Source of the DNA: DASZMJ01 sp035551935
GTDB taxonomy: Bacteria > Planctomycetota > Planctomycetia > Isosphaerales > Isosphaeraceae
Assembly: GCA_035551935.1 (NCBI GenBank)
Contig: DASZMJ010000539.1
Location: 1 to 10,580 of the forward strand
Direction: 5' to 3'
Length of the DNA stretch: 10,580 nucleotides
Position numbers and translations under genes: made by a program. The notes beneath the pieces are model-generated. The model did not search any database. It was not told the origin of the DNA and saw only the letters and a program-made list of their open reading frames with translations. Positions 7,001 to 10,580 of this stretch are shown here, in pieces (within the stretch, counting starts at the first letter, position 1; every line of letters starts with the position of its first letter).

Positions 7001-8469
7001 CGGTCGACTACTACGAGACGACCGGGCGGCCCGAGCAGGCCGAGCCGCTCCTGCGGCACCTGCTGGAGGTCCGGCCCGGCTTCGACTGGGCGCGGCGGCG
7101 GCTGGCGCTGAACCTCTCGGCGCGGCCGAACAACCCGGCGGCGCTGGCCGAGGCGATGGGGCTGGTCGGCGCCCCCAGCCCGGGCGAGGCGCCCGACGAC
7201 CGCAAGCTCCGCGCCGTCGTCTTCTCGCGGAGCGAGGACCCCGGGCGCCGCGAGGAGGCGATCGGGATCCTCGAGACGCTCGCCGCCGAGGTGCCCGAGC
7301 CGGAGCGGTCGAGGCTGCACGAGACGCTGGCGCGGAGCCTGGCGGCCTCGTCCGAGCAGGCCAAGGCCGCCGGCGACAAGGGGCGGGCCGACGCCGACCG
7401 GGCCAGGGCCCTCGACCACTCGGCCAAGGCCTCCGGCGCCGAGGGCGCCCCGGCCGATATGATCCTCTTCCACGCCGCGCTGCTGCTGCAGCGCGGGGAC
7501 ATCGCCGGGGCCGAGAAGGAGCTGGCCCGGCTCGAGAAGACCGACCCGAAGGCCCTGCCGACGATCGAGCTGAAGGCGCGGATCCTCCACGCCAAGGGGG
7601 ACGACACCGCGGTCGACGACCTGATCCTCGGCACGTTCCGGGCCCGCAAGGCGGCGCCCGACGCGTTGACGACCGGGATCAACCTGCTCAAGCTCCTCAT
7701 GGCCCTCAAGCGGCCCGAGGCCGCCGAGCGGCTCGGCGGCGACGTGGCGGCGCTCAGCCCGCGGGGCAAGATCGCCTTCGCCGAGTTCCTCGCCGGCCGC
7801 GGCAAGGCCAAGGAGGCCGCCGCCCAGCTCGATGCCGCCGCCAAGTCGGGCGGCGGCGCCGAGGCCGCGCGGGCCTCGACGGCCCTGGCCAACGAGCTGG
7901 GCGGCGAGTGGGTCGGCCAGGCCGACGGCCTGCTCAGCCTCGCCATCAAGTCCCAGCCCGACTCGCTCGACCTGCTCCTGGCCCAGGCCTTCCTCCGCCA
8001 CCTCAAGGGCGACTACAAGGGCGAGATCGCCGTCTACGACGGCATCCTCTCCAAGAACCCCACCACCTACCTGTTCCTCAACAACATGGCCTGGACCCTC
8101 TCCGAGGAGATGGGCCGGCCCCAGGAGGGGCTCCAGAGGGTCGACGAGGGGATCAAGCGGGTCGGCCGGCTGTCGCACATGGTCGACACGCGGGGCGTGA
8201 TCCTCCTGCGGCTCGGCCGGGACGCGGAGGCGATCAAGGACCTCGAGGACGCCGCCGCCATGCTGCCGAGCGCGGCGATCTGCTACCACCTGGCGCGGGC
8301 CTACAAGAAGGCCGGCCGCGAGGCCGACTTCGAGAAGTACCGCGACCGGGCGCGGAAGGCCGGCCTGAAGCCGGCGCAGCTCCAGCCGTCGGAGCGCGAC
8401 GAGGCGGCGAAGCTGATCGGGTTCCCCGACGCCGCCGAGCCGGCCGCGGAAGAGAAGAAGAAGCCCTGA
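4084..8469 (+). CDS. Giant membrane-anchored tetratricopeptide-repeat protein
   Basis: A 1461-residue protein. A short Lys/Arg-rich N-terminus is followed by one membrane segment (about 23-42, LIVLGVGIAVVVPGFVVL). Nearly all the rest (about 53-1430) is Ala/Leu/Glu-rich paired helices of TPR type, for example HLDAARQALDKGQVDVALSF near the start. The C-terminal block has LNNMAWTLSEEMGR (from ~1332), VDTRGVILLRLGRDAEAI (from ~1367) and YHLARAYKKAGREADFEKY. This N-N-x-A-W ... D-T-x-G order is typical of the C-terminal TPRs of PrsT-like proteins encoded near exosortases. No catalytic domain, lipobox or PEP-CTERM tag was seen; the tail is Glu/Lys-rich (EEKKKP). Charge distribution suggests the N-terminus is inside and the repeats outside the cytoplasmic membrane. 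TPR arrays bind proteins, so a scaffold role in envelope or polysaccharide assembly is the likely inference. The start is GTG with GGAG upstream. It is the first gene of a plus-strand pair with the FHA gene. Confidence 0.88.
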   Translation: MSKANKAGHAAPPPTAPRRLNLRALIVLGVGIAVVVPGFVVLRSIQAKRSTSSHLDAARQALDKGQVDVALSFVNAYLQGNPQSIEALELKGRILSDIARDFPTVQEAIHIQTQILALEPARMDARKRLIELNLRIGRFRAAQEAAQTYLELGADDAEAHRLMARALEGVGYLGDASVLDGSLNVEGKKPPYNAISEFEKAEKLKPGDVDGGSRLAEIYVTRGKEPARAVEVMDKILDSNPKSVAARLARFHFFLRHPELAAKSTEAAEAEAAKASLAEHELAGALKLAPGDADARMLAAEDAVARGDTTAARAHLAAIEPPPKDELRMNLIKGMIEFKEQRPDEAIQSWRAGLIQAGGTNADLHWRLARILIGLNRLPEARQHMAQYRRLVGGKEPNAEYRYLDALIGLRAGRVKAALAELEATRDKLSARGPLSAALQLVTLGDAYAANRDEARAIDTYAQAADTPGSGAQPWLAIARLHQILGRPADAIDAMEKGLARVPDDPGLLVALAQALRRRELDKPKDRRDWTAFNSRLEQAERLARDAPEVAMLRAESLADAGRLEDALKRVEAAVARAPTAVDPWLMRIAALHRLGRVDEALRAAGEARKAAGDNARFRVVEAQLLLRRGEPGPAYDVLAGGMDRVPPDQRPVLWRALGEHHQGRRDFDAARKAYEEWSRLLPESAEPRLALMALAALNNDGPAMEAQAEALRKVVGPDSVLGKVARCEVLLNLKPTSGDGRSGEDKARLDEVARLVAEIKAAAPRAPSGPLLEARLMNRLGRTDEEVAAYEAALELRGGQAALKPLVMLLVDKGDDARIEALHRKLPNFPADIDQIAIAKLMQRGEADKAEQMVDQMMQGNPQALDAAIWKVKVLNTLGKPEAAEKFLTNMVRGQPENASIWMQLLMFQASRNEADKARATLAQMRQRLKPEQPELLWAACYRALNMRSEADDEFAAAVAKWKDDPGVLQVAVDYYETTGRPEQAEPLLRHLLEVRPGFDWARRRLALNLSARPNNPAALAEAMGLVGAPSPGEAPDDRKLRAVVFSRSEDPGRREEAIGILETLAAEVPEPERSRLHETLARSLAASSEQAKAAGDKGRADADRARALDHSAKASGAEGAPADMILFHAALLLQRGDIAGAEKELARLEKTDPKALPTIELKARILHAKGDDTAVDDLILGTFRARKAAPDALTTGINLLKLLMALKRPEAAERLGGDVAALSPRGKIAFAEFLAGRGKAKEAAAQLDAAAKSGGGAEAARASTALANELGGEWVGQADGLLSLAIKSQPDSLDLLLAQAFLRHLKGDYKGEIAVYDGILSKNPTTYLFLNNMAWTLSEEMGRPQEGLQRVDEGIKRVGRLSHMVDTRGVILLRLGRDAEAIKDLEDAAAMLPSAAICYHLARAYKKAGREADFEKYRDRARKAGLKPAQLQPSERDEAAKLIGFPDAAEPAAEEKKKP

Positions 8470-8481
8470 CCGGCCGGGCGC

Positions 8482-8486
8482 GGAGG
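8482..8486 (+). promoter_or_regulatory. Shine-Dalgarno of the FHA gene
   Basis: GGAGG ten bases before the ATG at 8497, inside the 27-base gap after the TPR stop. The short gap without room for a promoter and terminator supports co-transcription with the TPR gene. Confidence 0.65.
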
Positions 8487-8496
8487 CGGTGAGTCG

Positions 8497-9876
8497 ATGC
8501 CCAAGCGGTTCGGGCCCTACTGGACGGACGCGCGGTTCGCGCTCGAGGTGCATGAGCCCGGGGCGGCCGTCCCCCGGCTCGTGCCGCTGGGGCGGCCCTT
8601 CGCCCTGATCGGCCGGATCGCGCACGCCGACCTGCACATCGACGACCGCGACATCAGCGCCCGGCATGTCTATATCCACGCCGACATGCGCGGGCTCTTC
8701 GCCGTCGACCTGGCGACGCGGACCGGCACCCGGTTCGGCGAGTCGGAGGCCCCCTGCGGCTGGCTCCGCCCCGGCGAGTCGTTCGAGGTCGCCGGGTGGA
8801 TGATCCGCGTCGCCTCGTTCGAGCTCGACGGCCGCCCCGCCTCGCCGCCGCCCTGCGCCGTCAACCTGCTCACCGACGCGGGCGACACCCCGCTGGCCGG
8901 CCTGACGCTCGAGCCGGTCGCCGGCCGCGGGCCGTCGTGGGCGCTCGGCTCGGAGCTGGCCTTCGTCGGCCGGGGCGACGGCTGCGCCATCCGCCTGAAC
9001 CAGGCCAACGTCTCGCGGACGCACTGCGCCCTGCTGCGGACGGCGCACGCCGCCTACGTGATCGACCTGCCGGGCCAGCCGACCCTGGTCAACGGCCAGC
9101 CGCCCCGCGGCGCCGCGGCCCTGCGCGACGGCGACGTCCTGTCGATCGGCCAGGTCCGCTTCGTCGCGCGGGTCGCCGCGCCGCCCGGCTCCTTCGACGA
9201 GGGCCCCGCGGCGTCGCGCGAGCTGGGCCTGATCCAGTCGGGCCGCGACCTGGCCCGCGTCGTCGAGCCGGCCGCCGCGGGCTTCGCCGACCTGCCCGCC
9301 CTCGACGGCCGCCCGTTCCCCATCGACCTGATCCCGCCCGAGTCGCGGGGCGCCGTCCTCGGCTGGATGCTCGGGACGCTGCACGCCGGCCAGTCCGAGC
9401 TGCTCCGCCGCCAGGACGAGCTCCAGGAGTCGGTCGTGGCGATCCTCCGCCACCTCCAGACCGACTCGGCGGCGCGGATCGCCTCGCAGGAGGAGCGGAT
9501 CGACCGGCTCGCCGAGGAGCTCCGCCGCCTCGCCGCCGGCGCCCACGCCGCGCCCCGGCCGCTCGCGGGGCCGCCGGCCGCCCCGCCGCACCCGTATCCC
9601 GCGGCCCCGGCCCACGCCCCGCCGCCCCCGCCCCGCCCCGCCCGCGACGTCCCGCCCGCCCCCGCGCTCGACCCGACGCGGTCGCTCGAGACCGCCGCGT
9701 GGCTCCTCGAACGAATCGACAAGCTTGGAACTGAAAATAAATCCAACATCAAATCATTCTTCTCCCGCATCGGCTCGTCGATCCGCAAGGCCGAGGAGGC
9801 GGCCTCCGCATCCACGCAATCGCCCGCGGGCCGGCCGCGGGCCGATGAGCCGCCGAGGGGCCAGGGCGGCCGCTGA
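8497..9876 (+). CDS. Protein with two FHA domains, helical segment and Pro-rich linker
   Basis: A 459-residue protein with no signal peptide or membrane segment, so probably cytoplasmic. FHA domains usually bind phosphothreonine peptides. The first spans about 30-107 (G39-R40, then S54-A-R-H57) but has Thr instead of Asn in the later S-x-N-G-T-like position (TRTGT, 74-78). The second spans about 150-226 (G158-R159, S173-R-T-H176, then TLVNG at 196-200), so it keeps more of the binding residues. A helical, probably coiled-coil stretch (about 285-347, with EERIDRLAEELRRL) may oligomerise. A Pro/Ala-rich linker (350-392) leads to a compact helical tail (about 395-435, AWLLERIDKLGTENKSNIKS). Codons for residues about 405-423 are markedly AT-richer than the rest of the gene. 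It follows the TPR gene by 27 bases, so it may be an adaptor for phosphorylated partners of that system; no Ser/Thr kinase is visible here. Confidence 0.88.
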   Translation: MPKRFGPYWTDARFALEVHEPGAAVPRLVPLGRPFALIGRIAHADLHIDDRDISARHVYIHADMRGLFAVDLATRTGTRFGESEAPCGWLRPGESFEVAGWMIRVASFELDGRPASPPPCAVNLLTDAGDTPLAGLTLEPVAGRGPSWALGSELAFVGRGDGCAIRLNQANVSRTHCALLRTAHAAYVIDLPGQPTLVNGQPPRGAAALRDGDVLSIGQVRFVARVAAPPGSFDEGPAASRELGLIQSGRDLARVVEPAAAGFADLPALDGRPFPIDLIPPESRGAVLGWMLGTLHAGQSELLRRQDELQESVVAILRHLQTDSAARIASQEERIDRLAEELRRLAAGAHAAPRPLAGPPAAPPHPYPAAPAHAPPPPPRPARDVPPAPALDPTRSLETAAWLLERIDKLGTENKSNIKSFFSRIGSSIRKAEEAASASTQSPAGRPRADEPPRGQGGR

Positions 9877-10067
9877 GGGGCCCGGCCGACGAGGACGAGG
9901 AAATGTCCGCCCGAGGCGCCGCGATCGCGCCAGGGACACGCCAGGGCCGTTCCCGGGCATTCCCGTCGCCGGTTCGACCTCGACTTGAGCCAATCGGCAG
10001 TCGTCCCAGCCCGGATGGGCGGGTTGATCGGATCGTGACGGCGACGGCACGACCCGGGGTGCCCCCG
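9877..10067. other. Gene-free stretch between the FHA gene and the repeat array
   Basis: No credible coding sequence. A short GC hairpin, GGCGC ... GCGCC (around 9916-9932), lies about 40 bases past the FHA stop but lacks a T-tract, so I do not call it a terminator. No clear promoter or operator was seen. Confidence 0.5.
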
Positions 10068-10580
10068 TCCACGATGCACGGGACATACTTCGCCGCCGGG
10101 TCGGTGTGCCCGCCGCCGCGGGCCCGCCCCGCCCCGCGCCGGCCGGGCCACTACCGATAAACCGGACATAGTTTCGCCCGGCTCGCGGCCGGCGCCGCGG
10201 CCCGCGCACCCCGGGGTCGGACCGCCCGGCGCCCCGCCGAGTCGCGCCGATCGGGGACATTCGCCCACCACGATAAACCGGACATACCCCGGCCCCGCAC
10301 CGCCTCTGAACGCCCTTGCACGACGATAAACCGGGCATACTTGGCCCGCGCCCGCCCCGCCCCTCGCCCCTGTGAACGGGCATCCATCACGATAAACCGG
10401 GCATGGTTGCCGGTCGAAGCGATTGTCCACCACGATAAACCGAGCATAGTGCACACAACGATGCAATCGGTGGTCCGAAGTCCACTAACGATAAACCGAC
10501 CGTAGGATACATGCGTCCATAACGATATTCCGGACATAGTTAGCGTGCATTTTCACGATAAACCGGACATACTTTCCACG
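10068..10580 (+). repeat. Array of at least nine degenerate direct repeats, continuing past the window
   Basis: Core CGATAAACCGGACATA starts at 10155, 10271, 10324, 10390, 10433, 10489, 10523 and 10556, with a weaker copy at 10072 (CGATGCACGGGACATA). Copies at 10155, 10271 and 10556 match the core exactly; the others differ at one to three positions. Most copies extend left with TCCACYA or similar and right with STT, giving a unit of about 26 bases. All copies point the same way. Start-to-start distances are 83, 116, 53, 66, 43, 56, 34 and 33, so the spacing is irregular and tightens to the right. The last bases, TCCACG (10575-10580), look like the start of another unit abutting the ninth. 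Possible decayed copies sit near 10248 and 10459. Spacers share no visible similarity. Repeat phase shifts through all three frames, so it is not a protein repeat, and irregular spacers argue against CRISPR. Function unknown: candidates are a protein-binding array (transposon end, replication or partition site) or a dispersed lineage-specific repeat. Confidence 0.88.

Noticed and set aside
3586..9615. 2009-codon open frame on the minus strand antisense to the TPR and FHA genes
   Set aside because: Shadow frame: its composition is Gly/Arg/Leu/Val-Asp-rich without domains, while the plus strand carries clear TPR and FHA motifs, ribosome binding sites and GC-rich third positions.
9903..9912. Reverse-orientation fragment of the repeat (ATGTCCG) just after the FHA gene
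   Set aside because: Only seven bases match, with none of the flanking core; expected by chance.
9054..10466. Minus-strand open frames running over the repeat array (also 9754-10383 and 10151-10537)
   Set aside because: They cross the array in different frames, so the repeat appears as unrelated peptides. They overlap the FHA gene or lack ribosome binding sites, and are explained by scarce stops in GC-rich DNA.
10068..10580. CRISPR array
   Set aside because: Spacers vary from 17 to 100 bases, repeats are degenerate throughout, there is no consistent repeat/spacer length, and no cas gene is visible.

Overview
The window comes from a very GC-rich bacterium whose coding regions almost always have G or C at third codon positions. 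An exosortase, an EpsI-type protein, a Wzz/BY-kinase fusion, a giant TPR protein and a double-FHA protein in one place suggest a planctomycete, probably of the Isosphaeraceae type. That assignment is inferred from gene content and composition; no marker gene is present.

Layout. (1) Positions 1-3474, minus strand: an operon read right to left, epsI-like gene -> Wzz/tyrosine-autokinase fusion -> exosortase, which is cut by the left window edge. The first two genes overlap by four bases (ATGA). (2) Positions 3475-4083: a 609-base divergent intergenic region with one promoter-like sequence per direction, a hairpin and three tandem 10-mers. (3) Positions 4084-9876, plus strand: a two-gene unit, a 1461-residue membrane-anchored TPR protein and, 27 bases further on, a 459-residue protein with two FHA domains. 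(4) Positions 9877-10580: no credible gene. From about 10068 to the right edge lies an array of at least nine degenerate direct repeats, core CGATAAACCGGACATA, with irregular spacers that shorten towards the right. The array runs off the window.

How the genes may work together. The minus-strand operon looks like an exosortase/exopolysaccharide module. In known systems the exosortase processes C-terminally tagged secreted proteins (PEP-CTERM type), EpsI-type proteins accompany it, and the Wzz/BY-kinase controls polysaccharide chain length and export at the inner membrane. The divergent TPR protein may be a scaffold for the same envelope process, like the TPR proteins (PrsT type) found beside proteobacterial exosortases. 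The FHA protein could be a phosphothreonine-reading adaptor. The link between the two units rests on adjacency only. No sorting substrate, glycosyltransferase, tRNA, rRNA, insertion sequence or CRISPR array was seen.

The least explained element is the repeat array at 10068-10580. It is non-coding, because the repeat recurs in all three reading frames. Its sequence is kept at moderate AT content inside almost pure G/C spacers. It does not match a feature class I can name.
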